From: Diphasiastrum complanatum | Taxonomy: Eukaryota > Streptophyta > Lycopodiopsida > Lycopodiales > Lycopodiaceae | Length of the DNA stretch: 64,000 nt | Assembly: GCA_029204225.1 (NCBI GenBank) | Contig: CM055107.1 | Coordinates: 27,769,072 to 27,833,071 of the forward strand | Reading direction: 5' to 3' | Part shown: one piece after another, positions 22,732 to 35,385 of the stretch | How the letters are laid out: each line of letters opens with the position of its first letter | How positions within the stretch are numbered: the first letter of the stretch is position 1 | The notes under the pieces: model-generated | Told to the model about the DNA's origin: nothing | What the model saw: the letters and a program-made list of their open reading frames with translations, nothing else | Databases searched by the model: none | Made by a program: the position numbers and the translations under genes

Positions 22732-25055
22732 ATGAATCATAGCTCCTCTTGCAAAAGCAAGACCAAACCTTTTGAAACCTTTATTCATAAACCAACAAGG
22801 TAAGACATAGTTGAAAGCATACAGTACTTCAAGAAAAAGCACCGTACAACAAAACATATTTCAAGACATCCAGCTGGTACCTACCACCATCCCACTACAC
22901 AAAACCACACAAGTTAGCATAGTGAGAAAGACAGGTGTCAACGTTGAATGTCAGTTGTTATCCATGTACAAAATAAGCTTAGCAACTTAATAGCTTAAAG
23001 TATCTGATGAAAAAATGTAGTCCAATCTTCCCGATTTAAGATGATTAATCGCGATAGGCTTTCCCATATTAATACCGTATCAAGGCATTCTGCCATTCTG
23101 ATCAGTTTTATGATATTGGTGCATATCAATTTTCAGAATAAACAACAAGTGTACTTTGAAAAAATGATTGTGAATTAAATACTTTGCATTTTGCAAACAG
23201 GGGATAGCGTGGGTCGGTACTCAAATACGGGGCAAATCCATGCCATACAAATATTAGGTAAAGGACCATTATCGAAGCTCCTGAGCACATCCATGCTTTC
23301 CAAGAGTCCGCCATCAATTGCATTGTTTCATTTATTTTTCATACCGGGTGTGTTTTTTTATTTAAAAAAACATACCTACGTAAAGTTATATTGGCCAAGT
23401 ATCTTACCCTAGGGCACTTGCATTAGGCTTAACCAGGTCAAATCCATGCCATACCAATCCCTACGAGTGTAGCGATCCCTTGCACAAATCCATGTGCATT
23501 AAGGGCGCTTAGGTTATCAATACTTGTATTATTGGTTTCAGCATTTATTGATGGAAACAAGAACCAGAAATGTCAAAAACGAAAATGTTTTCCCTATTCA
23601 TAGTCTTATTGTCGATCGTCTTTGTTTTACTACTCTTTGTGTAAACTCCGTCAACGCATTGTAAACCAGTATCCCAAACAAGGTTTTGCAACACTAACCT
23701 GAATAGAAGTCGCAAGAGAATCCTATAAGAAAGCCCTTTTTGTTACGAGAGATATTTCCTTCGAATTGTGATAGTAAACACGTATAACCTATCATTTGAT
23801 CTCTTTATGAAGATACTCGTCATACACATACCTGTTTGAGAGCGTATTCCCTCTTCAAAAAAATGGAACTGGAATGTGATGTCGTAGTCTAGCAACCCAC
23901 TGTAGAGGAAGAGACACATACCCTTGCATATCATTGTTCGTGTTCTACTTATCATAACCCATACTTAAAGAAAAGATTGGGTGCACAAACAGTATGTAGT
24001 AGGTCGTTGTCTATCAGTGATGGATCATCATTTACAATAATCAACCAGTTTACTATGCATTTATGAATGCTTCTATCACTGTCCTTTCAGCGATGGAGGT
24101 GCAATATAACAAATAGGGTCAACTCACAATCCTACAGATATTTGATATAAATTCAACTTAATGAATTCAATAAACCGGTGCCATGCAATTTCCTTACAAG
24201 GATTATTCACCAATCCAAATTACAAAACACAATCACATTCACCAAAAAAAATTCATCAGCAAAGGCACCGAAAATTTCTATGACACAAGTAAATGCTAGG
24301 TTGCTACCCTTTTGACTACACTAGCTTAAGTATTACCTCGTTAAAGTTGCCTGAACCTAATGGAAAATCCATAGAATTTAGATCCGGGTACTCTTTTACG
24401 ACTTCCGATACACTTGTTTTTTTATCGAATATAGAGCTACCTCCAAATATTATGACCATTATTCCATTTATTCACTTTAACAAGTATCTCATAAGCTTTA
24501 GTTTGCCTAATCCTAAAGATCAAAATCATTTAGGATAAGCCTAACGGTACTCCACAGAGTCCAAAAGGAAGAACCAAAAAACACCATTTAACTCATTTTT
24601 TAGGGAGTATTTCTACTCCAGAGTCAAACTGATAAAAAGCACAGTACCAGGAAATCAAATTTCCACTAATAAGGCACTTGTCTGGAGAAAAATTACCATG
24701 AAGAATAGTATTTTATTGCCAATCCTAAATCCATGGATCGATCACATAGACCTAGCAGTTAGGATAATAAAATTATTCTCAAAACACTTTCATGGTGAAG
24801 GATTAGGAGAATAGGTAACTCCATAGTTGTCAATCTAGATAGATTCACAAAATTCTTCTTTCTAAATCGACCAGCGCATTGATTTTTGCAAAGACTTTAA
24901 AAAAACTGGGCTATGTAACAATAAACTGTTATGACTAGCCATGCATTTCCCCAAATGCACCAAATCCCTTTTTAAAAATAATGAAATCAATCTAACCACA
25001 AGGCTATCGACATGCACTACTCAGTGAACTAACTGATAAGCATGCCAAAAAGATC
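22730..25055. other. AT-rich spacer without recognised genes
   Basis: No domain-bearing frame or repeat boundary was recognised. The phrase CAAATCCATGCCATAC occurs twice (about 23234 and 23440), as do related words nearby, hinting at an old local duplication. Confidence 0.4.
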
Positions 25056-25465
25056 AGGATATGGAATAGTCCTTATATGGTAGACTGGCCCTCCAGTGTT
25101 CGAGATTATTGGTCACGCCTAGATTTAATTCCACGTCAAGGCTTGTTGGTGACTAATGATTTTGAGAAGACCCATACACTCTAATTGAGACATATGGAGT
25201 AGAGCATATACGTGTGACTGATATAGGTAGGAGGAATGCATGAAGAGCTGTGACCTATTTATAGTTGACTTGCATGGAGATTGCATGGATTCATGCACAA
25301 AATCCTACTCTCCATATATTGAGGTAGTGATTATTCCGTTGACGACTTGTTCTAGGTTACTAGTTGAGCTCTTCTTCTCTTGCTATCACATGGCATGGCT
25401 TGGGGGCTAGATCCAAGAGGAAACTCCAGGAGAGATCTAGGTTTGGTTGGGTGGTTTTGCTCCAT
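25056..25465 (+). repeat. Inverted-repeat arm (LTR-like), left copy
   Basis: This stretch matches 31020-31415 in inverted orientation at about 85-90% by eye. Shared phrases include TCGAGATTATTGGTCAC, AGAGCTGTGACCTATTTATA and GGCATGGCTTGGGGGCTAG. In the right copy the sequence starts at a gypsy-type polypurine tract and TG end, so both arms are probably LTRs of one gypsy family inserted in opposite orientations, with this copy truncated. TATTTATAG may be the LTR TATA region. Confidence 0.75.
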
Positions 25466-25524
25466 AGTCTTGCTTGTTGTGTTTTCCTATCCTCATCTTA
25501 GGGGTTATTCCTAAAGAAACAAAC

Positions 25525-26419
25525 TGTTTCTGGCCACAAAGCTATGATAGCTTTAGAGCTCAAGGCATAAGAGAAACAAGGGAGCTGTGTGGTCGCAAAC
25601 AGAAAAGCTTTGAGGACCGAAGACATGAAGAAGACGGTCAAACGAACATGAAAATAAAAGGTTTGTGGACCCAAGGCGACCTAAGGACAAAGCCAAAGGC
25701 ACAAGAAGACATGAAGACCCAATCGATGGCGGTTTCCACACGTGAAAAGACAGATGAGATCGCAGAAGTACCAGGAGGACATCATCCTCCGAAGACTAAC
25801 ATGATACCGTTAGGATGTGCCTAATCAACCGTTCTTGTAATCTCCTGATTTGCTAATTGTGTCCTCCTCTCTACATACATGTAGATCCTGATTATTAATT
25901 ATGCAGTTGTAGTAGATTGGCAACATACCAATGTAAGTTGAGCACTGTGTAGCTAGCAAGCTAAGGTTCAAGAAGTTTGCTAGTAAGCGCGACAAGTTTC
26001 GATTCGCATAAGATAGAGTTTCTTTTGCGCCGACGCGCTGTGTGGTCTGTCACAACAATGCTTAAGAAATTCTTTGATAATGTTGTAGATGTTTTATGCA
26101 GAAGAGTTGCTTGTTTTGAACATGATCGAATGCTTAATTGTTTGATAGTTGTATGTTTGTAATCAATTGATTTTCAATCTTATTCCGCACACTAGCTTTA
26201 CCTTGTCGAATGCATAAGTAAATTCTACGTAGGTCAACAATGTTTCTCCTCACTTTGGAGGATTGTAGATCTTGTCGCAGAGGGCAGTAGACTTGAGGAC
26301 AAAATCGAATTCCATCTGGGTTTGTTTATGTGAGAATCTCAACAGAAGGTATCAGAGGACGAAGCAATTCGTGTCTGGATACCCACTACACCCTTTATCG
26401 GACAAGAGATTTTCCAACA
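25525..26419 (+). repeat. 5' LTR of copia element
   Basis: LTR of about 895 bp starting TGTTTCTGGCC and ending TTTTCCAACA. It aligns along its length with 29677-30562. The primer-binding site TGATATCAGAGC (26421-26432) follows immediately, one base from the initiator-tRNA-type site TGGTATCAGAGC. Confidence 0.85.
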
Positions 26420-26544
26420 GTGATATCAGAGCCACAACAGGCTCATATTCGAGACCTGATATAGCTAAAGAGCTATCAGATCCAAGAGACATGCATTCAA
26501 AACAAGAAACTAGAAAGAACAACTGAAGAACACAATCTACAACA

Positions 26545-27125
26545 ATGGCATCGATCAGTAGTATACAGTCGAAGATCTGCACAATCCTCGACTCATCCGG
26601 GTCGAACTTCTTAGCATGGAAGATAAAGACCTCTCTCATATTGAAGGGAGAAGGGCTATGGCCCTGGGTAGACGGAACTGAAGAGATGCCTACAACTACC
26701 AACAAAGAGCTACGAGAATGGAGAGGGAAGAACGACAAGGCAGTAGCCATGTTGTCATCATCCATCGAAGATAGATTGACGCTTGACCTCGCGACACTCT
26801 CTAATGCAAGAGAGATGTGAGATACATTGCTTACCAGATTTCAGACAAAATCACATAGCTAGATCATGCTTCTTGAAGATTAGCTGATAAATTTGTGATG
26901 GGATGGCAGAGACCTTACCTCTTTTATCAGAAAGATGAAAGATTTGTTCCTTCCATAACACAATGTTGGAACAGAGAATGCAGTATCAATAGAGAAGCAG
27001 CTCACCAACCTGTTAAGAGCTTTACCAAGATTTTTCTAGACAACCTGAACATTGCTAGCGAAGGATCCGACAATGACACTAAAAAAGGCAATGATCGAGA
27101 ATTGAGAAGAAGTCGAAACTTGTGA
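26545..27125 (+). pseudogene. copia gag N-terminal part
   Basis: The frame starting at 26545 encodes MASISSIQSKICTILDSSG followed by SNFLAWKIKTSLILKGEGLW, the usual copia gag opening (x-N-F-x-x-W-x-x-x-x). It breaks at 26818. The next piece (26895-27125, FTKIFLDNLNIASEGSD) continues the gag core in a shifted frame. The primer site lies 110 bp upstream. Confidence 0.8.
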
Positions 27126-27988
27126 GCACCTTGATCACAAAGACATTTCTCTACGACAACAAGGAGAAGCCAAAGAAGCAGTTCAAGCCTAAGAGGGAGT
27201 CAGACCGAAAGTACGATCGAGACCAACAATCAGAGAGAGCCAACAAAGGCAGTTGGAAGAACAAAGGAAAGCCTAAACAACAGAATGACGACAAGAAAAC
27301 ATGTGTGAGATGCAGACGCGAAGGACATACTGTCGATTTGTGTTGGCTCAATCAGAACATTGAGTGTATCTATTGCCACAAGAAGGGCCATGCAACCATG
27401 GATTGTTATCAGAACCCGAAGAATAAGCGGTCTCAAGGGAAACGAGAGAACAATAATAGTTCTTCCTACGTCGAAGAACCAGAAAGCTCGAAGATGGGCG
27501 AAGATAGGCTGAACAGTGAAAATTCGATGGCCTATCTATGTATAGATGTGCGTGCAGCCTCCACATGTGACACACAAGAGGTAATCCTTGATTCAGGAGG
27601 TACTTCACACTTCGTTACATCAAGACAAATAATGTCTGATTTTCAAAGTACTGATCCATCAAGATTCATAGTACTTGGAGATGGACCAAAACACCAAGTG
27701 AATGGTATTGGTTCGTTATGGCTCAATACAAACGGTAGAGACCGGCGACTTGAAGACGTTCTCTTCGTACCCACACTGCAACAAGATTTGCTATCAATAG
27801 CAAAGATAGCAGATGCTAGGATGCATGTGACGTTTTCAGACGAAACATGTAATGTCGTTGAAGCCAGCACCAGTACGTTGATCACACAAGGAAGACACAA
27901 AGGCAACCTGTATCATTTGAGAGTACGCCTACCCACAGATCAAGCACATCAAGCCCATGATTCTGCAGATGTTCTATGGCATAGGTGA
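27122..27988 (+). pseudogene. copia gag C-terminus, protease and GAG-pre-integrase
   Basis: An open segment of 288 codons. Two CCHC knuckles (CVRCRREGHTVDLC and CIYCHKKGHATMDC, both C-x2-C-x4-H-x4-C) follow a Lys/Arg-rich stretch. The protease active site reads VILDSGGTSHFVTS; copia elements usually have DSGA. FVPTLQQDLLSIAKI and the GAG-pre-integrase LWHR come next, after which a stop interrupts (LCHMNSMTLHQ continues past it). Confidence 0.9.
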
Positions 27989-28580
27989 CTATGCCACATG
28001 AACTCCATGACATTGCATCAAGCAAGCCAAAATGGAGCTATCACAGGAGTAAGCATCTCGAATGCAACTAGTTCAACCATGTGTGACGCATGCATGAGAG
28101 GGTCGGATGTCCCGAATGTCATTTACCAAAGACTCCTACACAACAACAAAGATTCTGGAGCTAGTACATCCGAACATCTGTGGTCCTTTTGATGTGATCT
28201 CAATAGGAGGCTCAAAGTACTATATAACCTTCATTGACGACTACCGTAAGTTCGTCCAAATCTACTTCATTTACAACAAATCAGAGGAATTCGACAAGTT
28301 CACTGAATATGTGAACTAGGCAGAAAGATGCATAGAAAACAAGGTGAAGCAGATCAGAACAGATCGTGGTGGAGAGTACATCTCAAACCGATTCACTGAT
28401 TTCTGCAATGATCGAGGAATCCTTCACAAAAGGACAACACGCTATACATCGCAACACAATGGTGCTGCAGAAAGAAAGAACATGACTCTCATGGAAGCCG
28501 CAAGGTGCATGATGGCCTATTTTAAGGCACCAAGAGTGCTATGGGCTGAAGTAGTAGTAGCTACAGCTGCCTACATCTAG
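27989..28580 (+). pseudogene. copia integrase, frameshifted
   Basis: After a partial HHCC end (CDACMRGSDVP), the core continues as LELVHPNICGPFDV and YYITFIDDYRKFVQIYF with the first catalytic Asp, then IRTDRGGEYISNRF with the second Asp, and TSQHNGAAERKNMTL with the Glu. A frameshift near 28110 and a stop at about 28317 inactivate it. Confidence 0.9.
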
Positions 28581-28929
28581 AACAGGATAGTCGTCATACT
28601 ACATGATTTACACACTAGAAACAAATCTAGTGAATGCTGTTTGAGACGTCATGTTCAATGAGACCAGAACAAAGGTCGACAATGATTTTGCCAACTATGA
28701 GGTCCTAGGGAAGCGATATTATGACCTGCCAACCATGACAGAGGGAGGAAAACCTGAACAGTCAAACAAAGATGTTCCAACTCCACATCAGTTGAGCGAC
28801 AAATTAGATGACGCAAGGTTCGCAGACATGCCCGCTGCTAGAACTTCTGTAAATCGAGATGGTTTCGGATCTAGCCAAAGAGACAAAAGCAAGAGCATTG
28901 CAGTACCAGAGAATCTCCGGGGAGATCAA

Positions 28930-29836
28930 CGAGAGAGGGAAGAGCGCTAGCAAGATTTGTGCCAGATAGCTCGGCTTCTACATTTGAAGAATTTTGTGGA
29001 TTCAGTGGCGAACCACAAACATTCGAGAAAGCCATCGACAGTCTAGAGAAGGACAAATGGATCCAAGCCATGAACAAAAAAATCGAATCCATGAAGAAGA
29101 ATGAGGTATGGACACTGCAACCAGTGCCAGAGAAATGAAAACCGGTGCAATGCAAATGGGTTTACAAACTCAAGTATGGACCGAATGGAGATGTTTCGAG
29201 ATACAAGTCCAAACTTGTAACGAAGGGTTTTTCTCAGAAGTACGACATCGACTACACTGAGACCTTTTCTCTAGTGGTGAAACATGCTTCCTTACGCCTA
29301 CTATTTGCATATGCAACTGTTGCATATGACCTCAAGATTCACATCGTTGATGAGAAGACAACATTCCTACATGGCGAATTAGACGAAGAGGTCTACATGG
29401 ATCAACCTCCAGTTATACCTTTGAATCACTTACTTCTACAATTTACCTGACAAAAGATCTCGTGTTTCACTCAAGGACGAAACACATTGCAATCAAGTAT
29501 CACTTGATAAGGGACCTAGTCACTAGAAGGGAATTGAAGATCAACTTCATTGGCACGAAGCAAATGGTGGCAGACATTTTCACCAAGGCCCTAGACAAAG
29601 GTTTGTTCGATAGGCAGAGGAAGAGTCTGGGAGCTATAAAGCTACCACGCTTTGAGAGGGATCTGAAGAAACAAATTGTTTCTGGCCACAAAGCTCTGAT
29701 AGTTTTAGAGCTCAAGGCAGAAGAGAAACAAGGGAGCTGCGTGGTCGCGAACAAAAAAGCTTCGAGGATCAAAGACATGAAGACGACAATCAAACGAACA
29801 CGAACACGAAAGGTTCGTGGACCCAAGACGACCTAA
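28930..29836 (+). pseudogene. copia RT N-terminus fused by deletion to RNase H C-terminus
   Basis: WIQAMNKKIESMKKNEVWTL and CKWVYKLKYGPNGDVSRYKS, then IDYTETFS, are the copia RT start. After HGELDEEVYMDQPP the sequence jumps to FHSRTKHIAIKYHLIRDLV and VADIFTKAL, the end of RNase H. The RT catalytic YVDD region and about 1.5 kb expected between them are absent. Confidence 0.88.
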
Positions 29837-30562
29837 TGACAAAGGCAAAGGCACAAGAAGACACGAAGACCTAAACGACGACGGATTTCCACGCATGAAA
29901 AGACTGATGAGATCGCGGAAGTACCAGGAGGACGTGAGATTGACAAGATACCGTTAGGATGTGCGTAATCAACCATTCTTGTAATCTCTTGATTTGCTAA
30001 TCGTGTCCTCCTCTCTACATACATGTAGATCCTGATTATTAATTATGCAGTTGTAGTAGATTGGCAACATACCAATGTAAGCTGAGCACTATGTAGCCAG
30101 CAAGCTAAGGTTCAAGAAGTTCCTAGTAAGCGCGACAAGTTTTGATTCACGAAAGATAGAGTTTCTTTCGCGCCGATGCGCTGTGTAGTCTGTCACAACA
30201 GCGCTTAAGAAATTATCAGATATGGTAGTAGATGTTTTATGTAGAAGAGTTTCTTGTTTTGAACATGATTGAATGCTTAATTGTCTGATAGTTGTATGTT
30301 TGTAATCAGCTGGTTTTCAATCTTATTTCGCATATTGGTTTTACCTTGTCGAATGCATAAGTAAATTCTACGTAGGTCAATAGTGTTTGTCCTCACTTTG
30401 GAGGATTGTAGATTTTGTCACAAAGGGTAGTAGACCCGAGGATAGAATCAAATTCCATCTGGGTTTTTTTCTATGAGAATCTCAATAGCGGGTATCAGAG
30501 GACAAAACAATTCATGTATGGATACCCACAGCACCCTTTATTGGGCAGGAGATTTCTCAACA
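29677..30562 (+). repeat. 3' LTR of copia element (followed by another primer site)
   Basis: LTR of about 886 bp, co-linear with 25525-26419. It ends TTTCTCAACA. Twelve bases later a second primer-type motif, TTGGTATCAGAGCCC (30572-30586), follows. That is the signature expected after a 5' LTR, so this LTR may once have been shared with a second element (tandem arrangement), or a different element's leader abuts here. Confidence 0.82.
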
Positions 30563-31019
30563 ATCCCTAGTGGTTTTCACATTGGTATCAGAGCCCGACT
30601 AAGATGCGGTTTTGGATGGGATGGAGACAAGTTCTACATCAAATCAAAATTAGAACGTACTTGGATTCACATCCCAAATGGAATGCTATTTTTTCAAGGG
30701 AAATTGAGTTTGGATTCACTAATTTTTGTGTGAAGCATGCTTTTCAAACTTGGTGGTAGAGTGCTCTTCTCCTTGTTTGATCTTATTAGAGATGTTATGG
30801 ATTAGTGTGGAATTCATTCTTATTTTTCTGAAGCCTTGAGAAAGTTTCCATGAAGTAGAATGAGCTGCATGAGTAGATCCACTTTTCTTGTCTAAATCGA
30901 TTTTTTTTAGGATGAACAATTTCCATGAATCCATAAGGTTTTGGATAGTTTTAATTCAAATTTAGTAGCAGGATGTTTGTTGATAGATTGACGAGGAATC
31001 GATTTATCCAGTACCCACC
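30563..31019. other. LTR/leader-like sequence between copia and the inverted-repeat arm
   Basis: The sequence begins with a TGGTATCAGAGCC primer motif, then an AT-rich stretch with only short frames. It is probably retroelement leader or LTR interior of the gypsy family whose LTR forms the next repeat; its own boundaries are not resolved. Confidence 0.35.
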
Positions 31020-31432
31020 CAACCAAACCTAGATCCCTCCTGGAGTTCCCTCCTGGATCTAGCCCCCAAGCCATGCCATGTGATAGCAAGAGGAGAAGAG
31101 CTCAACTGGTAACCTAGACCAAGTCGTCGATTGAATAATCGCTACCTCAATATATAGAGAGTAGGATCCTGTGCATGAACCCATGCAATCCCCATGCAAG
31201 TCATCTATAAATAGGTCACAGCTCTTCATGCATTCCTCTTGCTATATTAGTCACACGTATATACACTACTCCATATGTTTCAATTAGAGTGTTTGGGTCC
31301 TCTCAAGGTCATTGGTCATCAACAGGCCTTGACGTGGAATTAAATCTAGGTGTGACCAATAATCTCGAACACTAGAGGGCCGGTCTACCATATTAGGACT
31401 ATTCCATGTCCTTAATTGAATATGGTCATAAC
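31020..31432 (-). repeat. Inverted-repeat arm, right copy, with gypsy polypurine tract and LTR start
   Basis: On the minus strand, AACTTGTTTAAGGGAGGAAG (a gypsy-type polypurine tract after a GAGGAC context) leads into TGTTATGACC at about 31432, a canonical LTR start. The following 400 bp match 25056-25465 in reverse orientation. This is therefore probably a 3' LTR of a minus-strand gypsy element whose coding part would lie at higher coordinates but is not recognisable. Confidence 0.65.
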
Positions 31433-33940
31433 ATTCTTCCTCCCTTAAACAAGTTATGTCCTCAGAACTAGCAACTAGGAAGATCCAATTTGTATGCTTT
31501 TAACTCTTTCCCATGAATCATTATCCTCAATCTGACCAACCATCTAATCAAGTACCTAGAGATAGAACAATTTCTCATCAGTTTATCTCTATTTCTGAGT
31601 ACCCTTTTAGGGTCCAAAAGTACATTGAGAGATAAGTCCTCTAAATGGGTAAAATCCTCAACACATTCAACTATATACATGATACATTGGATGAGCAGTC
31701 AACCAATCATGAAGATCAAGTTTAAAAGCTAACAAATCAATCTTTTAACTTTTACACTTACCCTGAAAATCAATCCTTAGACTGACTTCAATATCAAATA
31801 GGTATTTAGAGATGGAATAATTCTCCAATTATTAATCTCTGCACTGAAGTACTATATCGACCTTTAGAAGTACACTCACGAGATAATTTTCCTATTGGGT
31901 CTGATTTTCTCCAATCTAAAAACATCACCTTCATATAACCTCAATTTACATGAATCAATGAGTGATTTCTCACCTTACATTGGAAATCAATGTGCAAAAA
32001 TCAAAGATTCAAATAATTATAGTCCAAGACTATCTACAATTGCTTGTAGACCTACCATAAATACTTCTTGGTACCAATACACTTAGGATTTTTCAAAAAC
32101 CTAAAGTAGTGCAATTCATCCTCCCAAAATCTCTTAGGAGATCCATCAAGATTTAAATGACTTTAACTCAATTCTGAGTACCCCAAATACTCTCTTGAGT
32201 TAAGTGCTCTTATTTCTAGCATCATATGCAAGAAAATAATAACCTTCAATCTTGATAAACTTAATTGTCTCCTAATTAGCTAGAAATTCAGGTTGAAAAC
32301 AATACACACACATTCCTTGACTACAATCTATAAAGAAAGCAATTCCTCATAAGTAAACAATCACTTAAGGAAAATGCCTAGGAGATGTACATAATCTCAA
32401 TATGCATTCGAGTAAAGAAATTTAGAGTTCAAATAATAGATCTAACTCCTTGACTCTCTCAATTGATCAAAAAATTACTCATTATCTTAAGAATCCTCTC
32501 ATTTTCATATATTCTTTTAATAACCTTTAAGTATCAATCTATGATCCGTCAATCATAAATATTTAGAATCTTATGATTCATCAATTATAAGTTTACAGGA
32601 TTCCAAAACCATACTTAATCATTACAAAAATAATGTAGTATATGTACAACATACAACTCAGAAAATATAAGAATCATTTTGAAATCTTTTCCACAAGTAA
32701 ATCATTGAATTCCAAGAATATTCTTCCAATCCGATTCTAACCAGATTATAAGTTTCAAATTCTACAATCAACCAAGTAATTAAAGACCATTATAACATTC
32801 GTCTTTAACAACATAAACTTTATACAATCCTCTAGAACAACATCTAGAGATTACAAAGTTCTGCTGAATTCCAAAACTCAGTTTACCATTCTTAGAAACC
32901 ATTAGGATCCAGTATCCAATTGAGCTCACATAGATACTATCACTAATGAATCAAGTCTGAAATACTTATCCAAGAATTTCATATATCTTATGCACACAAT
33001 TTCTTGATGAATCAAAATGACTCATAAATTATGTGTCTTACAAGCAATACACACAAAACAAACGGTTTCCGATGAATTCTCTTTACACTGTCCATTTTAC
33101 CAATTAGCTTCCACAGCAGTAAATCAACTACTCAAGTTAATTGCCCATGATTTAGAAATCATAAATGTCTAGGTGAAGAGTTTAATTATACTAGTATAAC
33201 ACCACATTTAGATCCACATCCAAATCACTCTTAAGTTAATTAATAGATCTATCAGAACAGATTTATTAACTCTGCAAGTATATGTTTCAACGATACTTGG
33301 TAATGTCTATGTTCAATGACTAGGTTAAGTGCACCAGATAACCTTAGTAACCAGGAATACATAGTAGATCCAAACAAGATTAATCGTGCACATATGAGAA
33401 TAATCTCACTATGACCCAGTACATCAACACATATGTCCTTATCTGGCAGATGTTACTCACATATCACACTGAGAATCTTGTGACTCAGCTACAGAAGATT
33501 CTATTTCTCTTGAGTAAATAACATATATGGGAAATCTCTAAAGTGAATAATTCCACATCACAAGTTTTCCAACCATCATACTTTTACAAACATAATTTCT
33601 TCATCCAAGATAGTGTACAAACCTACTTCAAATCTTTGTGTACAAACCAAGATTAGGCTAACTTATACATACATCTTTGGACATAAGGTTAAGATAAAAG
33701 CTTTATTCCAACTGATCCAATCAGCGAAATCTTAAATTAATCTTTACCCTCACTATCCATAATCATGAATATCTAACAGCTCAAAACTCCCAAAACTCCT
33801 CTTGTTCCAGATTATTCAAAACAATCACTAGAGGTTTTCTCTATTCCCACTTGATAGTTCCACCATTGCACTCATATTGGATTTCACAAAAGAAATCTAT
33901 GCAATTGGTTGATCCCATGAAAGTCTTATTCCTATCATTT
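31433..33940. other. Long AT-rich stretch, probably retroelement interior, no domains seen
   Basis: About 2.5 kb without a domain-bearing frame. Upstream (minus sense) of a gypsy polypurine tract one would expect polyprotein, but only short minus frames such as 31468-31680 occur. Words such as TTTACAATC/ACTCAAG and CTTAGGA recur loosely. It may be heavily decayed. Confidence 0.35.
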
Positions 33941-33979
33941 TCTTTTCCCCCTCATAAAAGAAATTCGATAATTTCGATT

Positions 33980-35385
33980 AAAAAATTCTCAGGAGACATG
34001 TTCAACAGAAGAGAAGTCCTTATCAAACTTCTTATCCATACCATCAAGGGGCACCTAACGCGGCACCGAGGTACGGCGCACCGAATCAACAACAACATGT
34101 GGCCTTACTTGCACCACCAGGGCCAGCCAATCAACAAGTGGCCCATGTAAACCTGACAGCAGCGGAACTAGAGATTCAAATGCCACCTCAACTTGAGCAG
34201 CAACAATGGTACAGACCAGATGAACCATTTATGGATCCTACCATAAATGAATATGTTGCAGCCTATGCAGCTCAAACTCAGCGTCAAGGCGGAAGAGATT
34301 ACGGCTGCTACGGATGTGACGAAGGACACAGAATCGCGAAATGTCTCTACAAGGGACAATATACATCCTTCTGTCGAGAATGCGGTTATGGACACTATTA
34401 CAAGAATTGTCCATTTAAACCTGGAACCAGTGCACCTCTCAACTTCATTGCGATACAACAACCAGCAATTCCAACAAGGATGCCATCGGAAAAACCAATT
34501 CCATGCTCCTGTGTTAGCCATCACGCGAGCACAGAAGAGGAAGAAAGTGGCTCCCTCACCACCACCCTCGGTCACTGACAACCAACCCTCAACTTCAGCT
34601 TCCGAATGTGAGGGAAGAAAGAAAACAATACTAGAAAATACGACACTGGGTACAGAAGGCACAAGCAGAGGAAAAAGAGCAAGAAAGGGATAATTTCACG
34701 GAACCTCCAATTGGCGTCGAACGGGAACCGCAAGCGGGCTCACCACTGCGCACTGTTCAGAATGATCGGTTGCACCAACATGAACCACCTTTTCACATGG
34801 TGGAGCCCAAGGAACCATGCACTGAAAGGCTCACACTTTTACTGGCAAGCCGTGTTAGTTTACCACTCGGGGAACTATTGCGGATTGCACCACAAGCGAA
34901 AAGCCTTCTAGCTGAATGGGCCAAAGTGGATGAAGATCCAATAGCGCTTGAGCCCATATATTGTATGGGCTATGAAGAAACAAGTAACGTCCTCCACATC
35001 GGAGCAGCATGGGAAAGTGAGGAACACAACATCACTTTGCCAATCAAACACAAGAGATACGAACCCAGTGGACGATGATTTAGTCCCTTGGCAACATGCT
35101 CTAGCTTATAATAAGGAGATTGAGTTGACTAATGAGCAAGTCCTACACCACATGGACCCACATCGTTACAGAATCAAGAAAGTACCAGCTCAACCACTGC
35201 AGAAGTCTACTATGGTGAAAGTCTCAAGGATTGATCCACCCAAGGCACTTGCGAATAAGAAGAATCAGTTGAAGCAACGTTGTACAACCAGGGGGTCTGG
35301 GGATTTGAACCTATCAGGCGAATGTTTTCTAGGTCCGGCGAAGGATGAACCTTCGCCCAGGAGGGTCCTTTGCCCAGGTACTGTC
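33980..35385 (+). pseudogene. Ty3/gypsy gag with two zinc knuckles and C-terminal ORF remnant (plus copy)
   Basis: Reads plus. A Gln/Pro-rich linker (GAPNAAPRYGAPNQQQ) leads into two knuckles, CYGCDEGHRIAKC and CRECGYGHYYKNC, both C-x2-C-x3-H-x4-C (one residue shorter than the usual C-x4-H). A frameshift then gives LAITRAQKRKK, a typical gypsy gag-protease junction. The segment GELLRIAPQAKSLLAEWAKV, then GYEETSNVLHIGAAWESEEH, matches the minus copy at 36100-36330. Near the end, NEQVLHHMDPHRYRIKKVP and RRVLCPGTVIN are encoded. Protease, RT, RNase H and integrase are not found, so the copy is non-autonomous. Confidence 0.82.

Larger units (their letters stand above)
25525..30562 (+). mobile_element. 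Ty1/copia retrotransposon, internally deleted
   Basis: LTR, primer site, gag, protease, integrase, partial RT, RNase H end and LTR lie in copia order on the plus strand over 5.0 kb. Most of the reverse transcriptase and the first part of RNase H are missing, and stops break most domains, so the element is non-functional. The LTRs differ by roughly 12-15% by eye, indicating an old insertion. No matching 5-bp target duplication was found next to the proposed ends (CAAAC left, ATCCC right). Confidence 0.88.
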
